DNA of 64,000 nt. Source: Strix aluco (taxonomy: Eukaryota; Chordata; Aves; Strigiformes; Strigidae). Positions 1 through 10,925 of this stretch are shown here, one piece after another (position 1 is the first letter of the stretch; the number at the start of each line of letters is the position of its first letter). The notes below the pieces were generated by a model. The model did no database searches. It was given only the letters and a program-made list of their open reading frames with translations, and was not told the DNA's origin. The stretch is from NCBI RefSeq assembly GCF_031877795.1, contig NC_133934.1, positions 108,626,610-108,690,609 of the forward strand. The letters run 5' to 3'. Position numbers and translations under genes: made by a program.

Positions 1-3000
1 TTTACATTTGAAACTTAGCAGTGTTTTCTTTCATTCTGCTAAAACTGAAAATTATGCAGTCTAAGCATTCATACATATTTAAACAGGAATATCTTATATT
101 TTAACTGCCTACTATATTCAAAATAGTTATTCCAACAAAGGCACACAAAAACATCTCAAACACTCTGTGGAAGTTCCTTTTTCATTAATAAAGATACTAC
201 TATTACTTATTAGTTTCCCTTCCAAATTCGAGTATCACCAACTTTACACAACAGTTCTTGTTCTCTAAATATCAGAAGTAAACCTGCATGCATGCAACAT
301 TTTATTTATACATTACATGTATATATTTTAAAATTGAATTCTTTATTGCCTGCAATGAAAAAATAAGCTACAGTAAACTCAAAGCCCTATCAAGTGATGC
401 CATCTGTTTTTTTCTTCTATTGACAAGACAAACAGATTTAACATATATTTAATTAAAGTATTATCAATGATTAAATATGTCATGAGTGACAACATATGGT
501 AGTAGACACAATTAAGAAATAGTTACTTGGGTTCATATTTATCTGTCAAGTGAACTGATTTATCTGCTGTCCATAAATGAACATCAGATGTAATCTAATA
601 GTTTTTTAATAGAAAGAAGCTTGACAAAATACTGGCAGATGGTATTCTGGGTAATGATCCAGACTGCAATGATCTCAGTAATGACTTATTGTATCTATTT
701 ACCTGGCCTCAAACAAAAGGGGAGGAAAAGCTAAAATGATTCAACTAGCCTAGTCTGCTCTGGCACTGTAAATGTTTAAATCACTGAAGCAGCCCATTCG
801 CTTCTGTAGTGGGAGAAAACATGAAATTGATTAAAACAGCATAAATGCAACAGGAAAATCTTCCTCCTCCGCAGCCAGTTTGGGAATGGAAACTTACCTA
901 GTTCTCATGGTCCTTTTTTTTTTTTTTTTTTCTGTTGTTGCTCTGAAGTAGTCAGTTCAGGGGAAATTCTGTCCTTTAAAGGAAAATATCTCATAGCACC
1001 TCTGGGCCACTCCAGCATACCTCTTCTGAAGGAGTGGCGATCTGCTTCCAGAACAGGGGCAATGAGAGAAAGGAAGGCTTTAGGAGTCATGAAGGATTCT
1101 TGTGTGCCCTGAAAATCTTCCTTTTGCCTCAAATTGACATAGATCATGATACAGGGCTTACAATGACTGTTTTTCTGCTTCCCTCTACAACACAGAAACA
1201 ACTCCAAACAGACATCATAAACCACAAGGAGTATCTCTTGACTTTGCCACCATTACACAGTTTCTGAAACCTGAAAAAATACTTGTGTCCTGTAAAATTC
1301 CATTTCAGATACTGAAAGTCCCATTGAAGGTAGTTTGATGATCTAAGTAAATACAAATGGAAGGCTCATGGAGATTTTCATACATATCTAAACATGTAAT
1401 GAGAAAACTCTTGAAATTAACATTAAGTAAGTCCTATTGGAACAGAAAGGTCTGTTGAATTTTTTCTCCTAGCATCACCTACTGTGATGCTTCCGCTGCT
1501 GAAAACAGTGCTGGGAAACTTGTCCCAGTAATAAACAGGATGACCTGAACTTCACATCAGCTCAGCACCAGTGTCACAGAGTATAAATTAAGAGGTGATT
1601 GCAACCTGCTCAGGAGGAACTAGGTGTGATGCTGGACAGTTTGCTGTGGTGTTGGACAACAGAGAAGCAACATTATACTGAGGTACAGAGTTGTAGGTGA
1701 CAGGCAAGAGAAATATCCTGAGAGAATAGCTACGATGTTTATATGCACTTCCAGTCAAGGCATCCAGCCTAGCTGTTGTCAAATTAGTCTATAGTAGAGA
1801 TGTACTTCTGGTTTTCAAGTACTTTGAGATGCCCTGGAAGCACAAGTGGCAAAGTTGTGCTGTTTTCTATTAGATGTGTTCAGTCTTTAGGTGAACTGCT
1901 ATGGACAGTTTTAGAACTGTGAAATCCTGAGTCCCCCACAATGTCATTCAGTACATCTGTAAAGATCTGCAAGAATCACTTAGAGAGAACTTCTGCAGCT
2001 TGTAAAAATCTCCTTCCATAGCAACATCCGCTACAAGACTTCCTTTTCTCATGAAGCAAGTTCTTTTGATTTACAAGCATAGTCCACCAATTTCTGGTTT
2101 GAAAGGATTGATCTAATTTCCTGTGAGTCTCTGAGAAAATCTCAGAAAGATTTGTCTCATAAGACATCTGGCCAGGTCTAATGTATGGTATTCCCAGTTC
2201 TCAGACCTTCACCCTGTGTGAGGCTGGAGCGTTGGCTTTATTTTTTACAAACTGCTGACAGACATGGGCAGATACAAACTCTGTTAGCTAGGGCTGAGAT
2301 TAAAATCTGTATGTTTGCTCCCTTCCAGTCTGCAGGAAGCTAAATACTTGTTCGCGCAGTTATAATCTGCCCAGAAGGTCAGTGTTTAGCAATACAGGCT
2401 GGCACATGGAAAATGATGTTTGAGAGCAAACCTGCATGCAGATGATCTGCACTGAGAATACACAAATAAACAGAACAAAATGCTGTATTCTCCCATATCT
2501 CACTTGACCTTCTGACAACTGACATCCTTTTAAAAGTACTCATACCTGAACTGAAGTCCTCAGCTAATCTGTAGCCTTAAGCAAACTCCACAAAAACAAA
2601 AGGCTGAGATGAGGGCATCATCATCAAGGGTATTACAGGTAGGAAAGAGCAAGAGATGGGAAATCAGGTGCAGGAAGGATATAAGGGAAAAAGAACAGGG
2701 TTAAGGGACATCAAAGGCTGATTAATTCCTAAAGATGGTAAGGCTTTGAAGAAAAGTTCCCCTCCTGCACACCAAACCAATAGCTAAGTCATAGTAGCTT
2801 CTGTATGGATAATACAAATACACATATGAAAATATGTGAAATACTGATTTACAAAAAGTAATTTTTCCTGCTTGCTACTTCTTCTTTGATTTTATCTAAT
2901 AGTCACTATCTTAGAGAGAACTAAAACATTTGTGGTATTTATATGTTTTATATATATGACCTAAAATGGATGCTTCTTCTCTAGCCAAATGACATAGTGA

Positions 3001-4340
3001 GGCTCACAAATCTTTAAGGCTTTAAGGATTTGAACAGGATGCTCACTCAATGTGTTTCCACTTCACATTAACTATAAAACACATTTAAGCTGGTGGATTC
3101 ATTAACATGAACATTAGAAGCACACAGGCATATACAGTGAGACAAGTAATGCATCAAACCATGGAAGCGATATTCACTTTAGCTAAAGTTGATCTGTCTG
3201 TAATCAAAGTCTTTAATCAGCATTTAGGTCCTTTGTTTGAAGTTTATATCTGGGAAAGGCTTATTATGCCTCAGAAATTCTCTTCTTTGTCAGAAAGTAA
3301 GATCGTAAGCAGTAGTCAAACCTCTTGAGATACTGCTCTATAAATAACCTATTTTCTTTTATTTTTTCCTTCTACAATGGACACCATCCATTCCAGACAA
3401 AAATCCTCTTACAAATATTTAGGAGTAGTCAGAGTCTAATTTTTGGTAACAAGTTATTTATACAGCTATGAAAGAAAAAGCAAGTCCTGAAAGGTGTTTT
3501 TATTTATTCCAGAATATTGAGTAGCATCTTGTAACAACAACTGATAAAAAGGTCATAATCACTAATGACCAGACTACAGAAATATTCACACAACTCAAGT
3601 CTCCTTTCAGTACTTTTGAGGGCTATTTTTGTGATATGATCTGGATAATCTAGGGAGAGTTATTTGTTTGGTTGTTCCAAGGGTCTGTCAAGCATACTGT
3701 AATGAACATTTTTGCTTGGGACACATAGATGTAACCTTTTCCATGGCTTTCCTGTTGGTGATTTGTTTTGTTCTTTCTTACCTATAGTCACAAGCATTTT
3801 TCATATGTAGGGTCCTACAAAACTTAACTGTAACAAAGGATAACAAAGAGGAGGAAATTTCTAAAATACAGATAAATCACAAAGTGAGTTTGCTTAGGAA
3901 GTTGCCGGACATTCTTCCATTTGAATTTTTTTCCTGTAACAGCTCTTCAACTGTGCTTTTATTTTTCACCTTTTGCATGTTCATTGAAATGGAAGCTGCA
4001 AGTATAACTGATGCATTCACAACCAATTTGTTCAGGTTTCATGTGCTACCTACAGCTCGGCATACTTTCTTCAAGCACATACTTTTTTTGAAGAGTGCAA
4101 TTTTGTGCAGACTCAACTGCTATCCTTGCAGCCCTCAGTTTCTCTCCCCCTTACCTTTCTTAAAAGGTGAGGAGTAGTCAGATATTAAATTTGTCCCACT
4201 ATTTTATAAAGGGGTTTGCTCATATTGCTTAATATCTAGTCAGGGTGGCGTAGGCTATTGTATTAAATACAGTTTTAAGACTCCTTGGTCTAATGTCAAA
4301 ATTCCACTGCGTATCAATAAACAATATAAGAATAAAAAGA
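1..4340. other. Intergenic DNA downstream of DIO2
   Basis: No coding region is supported here. Open frames are short (under 100 codons), in no consistent strand, and show no recognisable protein. The stretch is AT-rich, with an 18-base T run at 914-931 and a small hairpin near 1473-1491. The first supported feature is the polyadenylation region of the minus-strand DIO2 gene near 4350, so this is sequence beyond its 3' end. Confidence 0.7.
914..931. repeat. Poly-T run (18 T)
   Basis: An uninterrupted run of 18 T. It could be a mononucleotide microsatellite or the tail of a decayed minus-strand retroposon, but no recognisable element body adjoins it. Confidence 0.8.
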
Positions 4341-4361
4341 CACAAAAGAGGTATATTTTCC

Positions 4362-4374
4362 TTTATTGTTTATT
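4362..4374 (-). terminator. DIO2 distal polyadenylation signals (tandem AATAAA)
   Basis: Read on the minus strand there are two AATAAA hexamers, at 4374-4369 and 4367-4362, separated by one base. A T/GT-rich stretch follows at about 4345-4328. They are the first strong signals after the SECIS element, so they probably define the 3' end of the full-length DIO2 mRNA, with cleavage near 4340-4352. The cleavage base itself is inferred. Confidence 0.7.
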
Positions 4375-4588
4375 ATAATACAAGAAAAACAAATCTAAAA
4401 AGCACATTTCATGGAGCACCATATTGTAACAAAATTTTGCTGGCTCTCCTACAAAGTATATTTTTGACATTTAAACAATGACACACACATAGTCAGTACA
4501 CACAGGCATCTACACCCCGGTGATCTTATTAACAGTCCCAAAGAGACGCCTCTTTCAAATACAGAAACACTAAGGTGCACAGAGGAAT

Positions 4589-4663
4589 GGCAGTGTGAGG
4601 GCATCTGAACGCCAACGGAGTTAATTACTCTTTTGTTAGCGATCTTCATAAGCACACCAGCCT
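4589..4663 (-). promoter_or_regulatory. SECIS element (form 2) of DIO2
   Basis: A selenocysteine insertion sequence in the 3'UTR, needed for the ribosome to read the two in-frame UGA codons of DIO2 as Sec. On the minus strand the non-Watson-Crick quartet is ATGA (4649-4646) opposite AGAT (4606-4603). Helix II pairs GATCGCTAAC (4644-4635) with GTTGGCGTTC (4616-4607), with one U-U mismatch and one G-U pair. The unpaired AAAA lies at 4634-4631, 11 bases after the quartet ATGA as expected. A small helix III pairs GAGT (4630-4627) with ACTC (4621-4618), which makes this form 2. Helix I contains GTGTG (4657-4653) with CACAC (4597-4593), extended by wobble and GC pairs. The fold was done by hand. 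Its position about 4.4 kb past the stop fits the known distal SECIS of DIO2 mRNAs. Confidence 0.9.
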
Positions 4664-6587
4664 TCATTGTCTCACCCTAATCTCTCTTCTCTGAAGCCTC
4701 CAAATTGGGCCCAAAGATCACTGAATATGGATCCGGCACAGACATGGTGCAGAGTTGAACAAAACTGGCCAGTATTCCCTAACCTGATACCTCTTATTGC
4801 TTTGGTTATAGTACTGAATGAAAGTCTTAAAAACTCTTAAACCTACACCCCACATCACAGGAAAGCCACTTTCACACATACAGAAACATAACCTCCCTCC
4901 CCACACACACCTGAACACACAGCACTGATACCTTTTTGAGAAGCTTTGTGGGTTTCCCCACCAAGATCACCTTCATAAAAATGATTGCATTTTTTTTCCA
5001 AAGTGTTCAGACAGTTGTTCAACAATATAGTTCATAATATATTTCTTTCTTTTTAATAGACAGGCCATGTCTTCCTGCTGCCTTAAATTTATGTCATTGT
5101 CTACACAAGCAAGAGCAAAATGCTATCGTTTTCACCTGTACAAAATGTTTTACATTCATTTTATACAGCGCTAAATAATGACGCTAAGCACAGAACAATG
5201 TAGAATGATAGCCCAGAATAGCTTTTTACTTTGCTCAAAATGAAGAAGTACTGGAAGTTTCCCATACTAATGTTGAGACACAGTATTGGGGTCTCTATTA
5301 TATACAGTAGCCTTCCAGAATACTTTCAGGCACCTATTTTGTGAGCTATTGCTCAATATGTATGTCACACTAAAGCACCTCAAGTAATATGGTTTTGTGC
5401 CCTCAAACAGTGAGAATAAGAGACAAAAGCAAATCCAGCCTCACAGCAGACTAGACCAATTGTGAAGTATGATGCTAGCAAGGTAGCAAATTTCTGCCTG
5501 GACCCAAAACAACCCACTGTTACAATAATTTTGAGTATCTGACATATGGCCACTTCTACCACTAACTGAGGACAATGTATGAAGTTTAGTTTAAAACCTT
5601 TTCTATAAAATGTTTTAATTTTGTCAACAAAAAAAATAGCTTGTATTTCTCTATCAGCAACTTACAAAAGATAATTTTTTCTTCTAAGCCTATTTCTCTT
5701 TGAAATACTTCCTCTGCTTTCTGACCACAAATTTTCTGTGTAAATTTAAGGATTTGCAAAATGTATTTCTGTCTTTATAATCAGTGAGGCTGAACTATCT
5801 TTAAGGTTTGGGCAGGATAATGTATTCATATTGCCAAGAAAGTAATGAAGTTATTGTGTATTTTTTCTTGTGGAAAATCCTTGTGGATTTCCCATTTACA
5901 GGAGCCAATTTTATAATTCCTCTATACTGTGTGATGAACAGGCATCTATGAATAACAAGACAAAATAATGGAAATTCAAAAGGAGAAAAATGGTCTTGAA
6001 AAATAACTGTAACTTTAGAAATGCAAAAGGATATTAACTAACTGAATTAGTAACTCAGACTCTCTCCTCTGAGCTAAAGGTATGTTTCAACAGCTGTGCT
6101 AAACATTTGGCTAGCATTTCCTGGATAAACAGTTCAGACTTCAACTGTATGATGGGGAAAAGATGAGAGAAAGAAAAGACTTACTAGTTTAAGTTTTACA
6201 AAGGCTATGGAGTTGCTATGGATTAATAAAGTTTCAGAGGACTGAAGAATAGGGTATAATAAGGAAAAGATGTTGTGCTGGGTATATCAATACATATTTT
6301 CACCTGGAGTAATGTCTACAGCTTTACTCACCTGAGTAAAAGGACAGTGTAGCAAAACCAGAAGAGATTCAGAAACAAGCAAAGAATATGGAACTGTATA
6401 AGAATGTGCATTATTGCTTGGCTTAAGAAACAAACAAATGATATGTAAATTTCTATATAGAGTATATAATCACTGACATACAGAAGAAAAATTGGGATCA
6501 CTCCTGTTTGTATGTTTTAGCATACAAGAGCAAGAGATGAGAATGACATTGAAAAGTAGCCAATTTAAATCTGAAAAAAAATCTCAG

Positions 6588-6630
6588 TTTATTTGGTTTT
6601 CTTTGTTCTTAAACATGATGGGTTTTTATT
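6588..6630 (-). terminator. Candidate proximal polyadenylation signals before the SECIS
   Basis: Minus-strand AATAAA hexamers occur at 6630-6625 and 6593-6588, and another at 8916-8911. All lie in the DIO2 3'UTR upstream of the SECIS. Their use is unproven; AT-rich DNA produces such hexamers by chance. Confidence 0.3.
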
Positions 6631-6993
6631 TTAGTGTTCCCCGCCTCAAGAAATGTTTAGATCTCAAAACTGAGGATCAGCCTCTCATAGGGATGATGAG
6701 ACATCAACAATCACATTTGACAAGACAAAAATAATAAGGGCTGAAACTAATGAAAATTCCAGAAGAAATTATTGCAACTTCCCCTGAAGCATCTGATACA
6801 GTCAGAGGTAGGACACTGGATTAAATAAACCATGTAGTTTGACTATGTTACTGTTTCTATGATATTAGGTTTAAAGATTTCAGTTATATAGCCCAGTTAA
6901 TGATGAAAATGTGTAAGTCTTCCACACTGAGCAATGAGTTACAGTAACATTAATAAATGGGAGGACAGAATAATTATTATTATTGGTCTTAGA

Positions 6994-7092
6994 CACCACT
7001 TCTGTGTGCATGCATATGTATATACATAAAAATATATTATATATATGCATACATAAATGCATACAAACATATAGACACACACACAGACACAG
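6994..7092. repeat. Alternating purine-pyrimidine microsatellite in DIO2 3'UTR
   Basis: A degenerate mix of TA, CA, ATGT and CATA units ending in a short (CA)n run near 7075-7092. In the DIO2 mRNA sense it reads as a UG/UA-rich stretch. Imperfections suggest an old tract. Confidence 0.75.
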
Positions 7093-9031
7093 ACTTCTGA
7101 GATGTGGGACTCCCCAGAAGGTCTGAAGACCATTCTTTACACGCTTCTCTGATACACATTACCAAACTGTGTAAGTGTGTGTGTGCATATGTTTAACAGC
7201 GGGCGGAAGAAAATTTGAGAAGGAAGGGAAGCATGAACCTGATTGTAGGAGAAATCACTCATGTTACTGTCATTATTTCAGATCTGTGCTTGAAAACACA
7301 TTTCCAAATGCCCTGTACATTGGCTAAGTTGACCAACAGCCAAGCAAGAAGAAATACACAATATTAAAGGGACATTGTGAAAATGAAAATATTTATGTAT
7401 ATGTTTTCTGTTCTTTCCTGTGTTAGTATTAATACATCACATTCCTGACAACTGTCAGGATGAGAAATTAAAAAAACTAATTTGATTTTTGCCACTTACC
7501 CTGTTTATCTGTTTCATGTTTCTGCCTAAGTTGAGAGAAAACTTGATAGTCCATCTCCTTATGGGTTTTCATTTATCAGCTCAAATGGGTTAGCTCATTG
7601 TAAACTTGCTTTTTCATCAGGCTTGATCAAATCATTTTAGTTTCAGGAATACCTAAACTTAATGTATACTCTAAGTTGACAGCATCTCATTAAACATAAT
7701 TAATAATTCCTCAGACCCATTCATATGAAAATTCTGCCACCTTTTACACTCACATTAATTCACACTATTTGCCCTCCCTGTTTCTCTGGGAAGGCTTTTG
7801 AGAACACAAATGAAACAAACAGACTATCACCTCATCTGGTAGCAGAACTGCAGCTAATCAATTCTGAGGCTGCAAATAACTCAACTACCAGCCAAACTAA
7901 CATAGCTCTAAACTAGTTGCAGGTAGCTGAAATAGCAAAAATCAGCATGACTACATTTAACAGGGTAAATGACAAGATAGGTTTCCATTTCAATGAGGTA
8001 AAGTTGTGTATAAGTTCCCCCATCCCCAACATACATCTGTAAGGTCATTATCTCAAATAAAAATAAAAGAGAGAAATAAGTTACTTTTTAAAAAGCTAAA
8101 AATGAAATTACCTTTAAGCCTATTGCTAGACAGAAAGAAATCAAGCCGGATAAAGAAACAGAGAAGAGAACCAGACAATATTGATAAATGTGTGTTGTCA
8201 GCTCTGAGAACCGAGGATTGGTTGGCATCAGCTGAGTTTTGTCTCATGATGCACGCTCGAGATGGTTCTCACTGTTTGGTTACCAATAGTCCAGGTTTTT
8301 TCGTTTTCAAATTGCAATGGGCTTATTCGATCACCTTTATCTTTTTGGTCCAACTCCATAAACTTTTTAGCATCTTTCTCAGCAGGCACAGGCCTGCATA
8401 CTGGATACAAACGTATAGCTAGAATTACATAGTTAATATGCTGTGCAGAGGCATCCATAGAGAGTACAAATACCAGCATACAATGTTTCGTCTTGATCTG
8501 AGCAGACAATGTGCATGCAAGATGCATTGCATGGTGGTTCCTGTAGTCTCTGAACAATAAAAATCTCTAAGAGAGAGGACAATTGCCACACTCGACTGCA
8601 TTTCTATGCAAAGTAATTGCAAACCTCCTGGCTCCTCCCAGTTCGCTTGCACTGGCTGCAGGAGGGTAAAGAAACGTTACTGATTAAATTCATGGCACTG
8701 CCTTTCCATGGATTGCCTTCCAAGCAACAACACTTCTGGCTCACCCCAGGGTAGGCACTTCATGAGGTGGCTCCCTGGCAGACCTCACCACTCTTCCTGC
8801 TTGCCAGCAGCACCTTTTCACAGAAGCATCTTCACCTCTTCTGTCCCGTAGCAAGCGCAGGAGTGGGATTTTTTTCATACAATAATGTTTCCGTGGAGTT
8901 AGTTTTTTGTTTTATTTTCTTTTCCTCGTTAATGTTCATTTGACCTTATTATCAAATGTGTTCTCCTGCAATCATCTGAAAGGCCTTATTCAAACCAACA
9001 TATGTTTTCTTTTTTTCCCTTTTACATCACC

Positions 9032-9649
9032 TTAAAGGGACACATCTGTTGACATAGCTTCTGTAGAGAATGGATTTCATCTTTTGCTGAAGTTTTGTTC
9101 CAGCCAAAGCCGAACCTCCTGCAGATTGTAGAAAAAGGGGCCTTTACCTCCCAGGTAGGCGATTTTTTGTCTCTGCACAATGCATACTCGCTCAAATGAA
9201 ACCCCATAGGCCACATTGGCATTGTTGTCCATGCAGTCAGCCACCACTTGGCACTGGGGTGGCAAGGAAAAGCGCTCTAGGAGCTGGTGAGCAGCTGCAC
9301 ATCGGTCTTCCTGGTTCCTGTGTTTCTTAACTTCAAATGAAGAGGGAGAGATTCCAGGGGCAGCCCAGCCATCTGACGGGTGAGCCTCATCAATGTAGAC
9401 CAACAGAAAGTCAGCCACACCAGAGAACTCCTCCACCAGCTTGCTGAAGGCCGACAGCTGGCTTGTGAACGGTGGTCAGGTAGCTGAACCAAAGTTGACC
9501 ACCAGTGGCCGCTCAGAGTTGGCAAAATCCAGAAGGTGGCATTTGGTTCCACACTTGCCACTGACACTCTTCCAGCTGCTACTGCTGCCATCACTACCCT
9601 TGGCTATGTGGATTACACTGGAGTTTGGGGCTTCTCCTCCCAGTTTGAC
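9032..9649 (-). CDS. DIO2: Type 2 iodothyronine deiodinase, exon 2 (residues 75-279)
   Basis: This exon encodes the catalytic part of a selenoenzyme that removes the outer-ring iodine of T4 to give active T3 at the cytosolic face of the ER. The sequence shows a thioredoxin-like fold segment ending NFGSAT, then in-frame TGA (9478-9476, Sec132), then PPFTSQL, the deiodinase active site. YIDEAHPSDGW follows, with His164 and Trp169 in the family-typical block, then conserved VKKH, RCAAA and YLGGKGPF segments. A second in-frame TGA (9079-9077) is Sec265, after NFSKR; 14 further codons lead to TAA (9034-9032). Residues 90-95 (AKGSDG) occupy the loop linked in human D2 to ubiquitin-driven instability. 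The acceptor is CAG ending at 9650, phase 0. With exon 1 the product is 279 residues, the length I recall for chicken D2. No frameshift or nonsense change is seen apart from the two recoded UGAs. Confidence 0.97.
9077..9079 (-). other. DIO2: Second in-frame UGA, Sec265 or alternative stop
   Basis: In-frame TGA directly after NFSKR. Vertebrate D2 proteins have a second UGA at this place that is dispensable for activity and can be read as Sec or as a stop. If it is read through, the tail adds NPFSTEAMSTDVSL before TAA. Which outcome dominates cannot be told from DNA. Confidence 0.85.
9476..9478 (-). other. DIO2: Selenocysteine codon UGA, active-site Sec132
   Basis: In-frame TGA between the conserved SAT and PPFTSQL segments. 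Deiodinases of all three types use Sec at this position as the catalytic nucleophile. Strong protein conservation continues on both sides, and a SECIS lies in the same transcript, so this is recoding and not a premature stop. Confidence 0.97.
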
Positions 9650-10794
9650 CTGACAGCAAAACAAATTAAAACATAGCGAGTTAGTGTGACTTGCTTGTCC
9701 AGTATCCTTAAGGCTTCTCTCTTCAAATAAATAGTCACCTGTTCAAAGAGTATATCTAACTACTTGCATGGTCACTAGCATGGGGATATGGCAAATCATC
9801 ACAAGCAGCAGCTTCAAAAAGTCTATCTAGTCCATCTCCATTCACAGTGCAGGGAAATGTGGCATTCCTGACAGGTATATCACTTCATTATTGTTAGAAA
9901 ATTTGATCAGAGACCTGTCTTGTCCTCCTGTCCACTACACACATAGTCCTGTCCACCCTTATGTATTTACAGACTCTTATTTGCTTTCAGACAGACTACC
10001 TCCAATTTCTTCTAACATTTCTCTGTAAGCCAAATTTTCTAGACATGATTTTTTCACTGCCATCCTGACTTCTCTCCACTTGGTTCACATCTTCCTTGAA
10101 GAGCAGTGTTCAAAGAGTTTTTACTAATTCTCAGAATAATCAGACAATTACTTCTTGTATCTCATAGGCTACACCTGTTTATACATTCCAGATGTCTGCT
10201 TTTTACAAAACATGACTGTTTTGGAAAAACAGTAGACTGTTGACTAGGGGTTAGCTAGTGAGAAATTTTAATGCCTAGGTCCCTTTTTCTGCCTTTCTAG
10301 TTGCTTCCCACCATGGAATTTGGCAATTCATCATTCCAGCCTCAATTTGGTGCTTTGCACTTGGCCCCATTGCACTGCATCCTATATTTCAAGTCATTTT
10401 TCCAATTCTCCGAAATCATTCTGCATTGTATTCATGATCTTCACAACACATATGCAGTGCCTTTCAATTTTGAGAGGTTTGCAGATTTCATATGTGTATA
10501 TTCTCTTCAATCCTGCAATCCAAGAAGGAAAATACTCAAGAGTACCAAACACAAGAGATCTCTGCAGACACCCACTCAAGATATCATGCTGTTTTGACAG
10601 TGGACCATCCAATATTGTGCTCTCCAAAGGGTTTTCTATCTACTTTGCAGTAATTTCATCAGTGATTGAGTGACACATTTCCTTCTACTGCAATGTTTCT
10701 CTAGAAGATGATTGGGGAAAAAGCAGCAGGAAAAGGGGAAAGTTTATATGATGGTTGAAGTAGGGTGAAGTGAAAATGAACTGTTCTTAACTCT

Positions 10795-10925
10795 AACCCC
10801 AGATCTAACTCAGACCCAACAGGCAATTGTGGAAAAGTCATTTGGCCTGACCATTTCTATTTCCCTGCCTATAGGAAAAAGACAGAATATAAGCATCTCA
10901 CAGAAGGGACTGCCAGAACAAGGTG
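10795..10925 (+). repeat. Possible ancient SINE tail fragment
   Basis: The text resembles the amniote repeat segment that runs 'ctgtggaaaagtcatttggcc' shortened by decay, then a polypyrimidine stretch, then 'ataagcatctcacag'. Similarity is by eye and weak. Confidence 0.3.

Larger units (their letters stand above)
4350..9031 (-). other. DIO2 3'UTR (about 4.7 kb)
   Basis: This is inferred to be 3'UTR because it lies between the DIO2 stop codon and the distal AATAAA pair and contains the SECIS near its far end. It carries roughly ten ATTTA pentamers on the minus strand (TAAAT as written), for example near 5084, 5170, 5740, 6443, 6565, 6820, 6950, 7050, 7966 and 8185. Chicken DIO2 is known from earlier work to have an unstable mRNA with a long AU-rich 3'UTR. 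A purine-pyrimidine microsatellite lies at 6994-7092. Open frames inside it are chance; the longest reading frame overlapping it near 8228-8557 resembles nothing I know. Confidence 0.8.

Noticed and set aside
4899..4990. Alternative SECIS candidate with hairpin GTGGG-GAAA-CCCAC near 4950-4964
   Set aside because: The stem is short, the AAA sits in a tetraloop and the TGA/GA quartet cannot be paired. The element at 4589-4663 satisfies every SECIS rule.
8170..8260. Alternative SECIS candidate with ATGA near 8245 and paired TCAGCT/AGCTGA
   Set aside because: The quartet is too far from the helix and no unpaired A run is correctly spaced.
9022..9222. 66-codon minus frame overlapping exon 2 in another frame
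   Set aside because: Shadow of the DIO2 coding exon.
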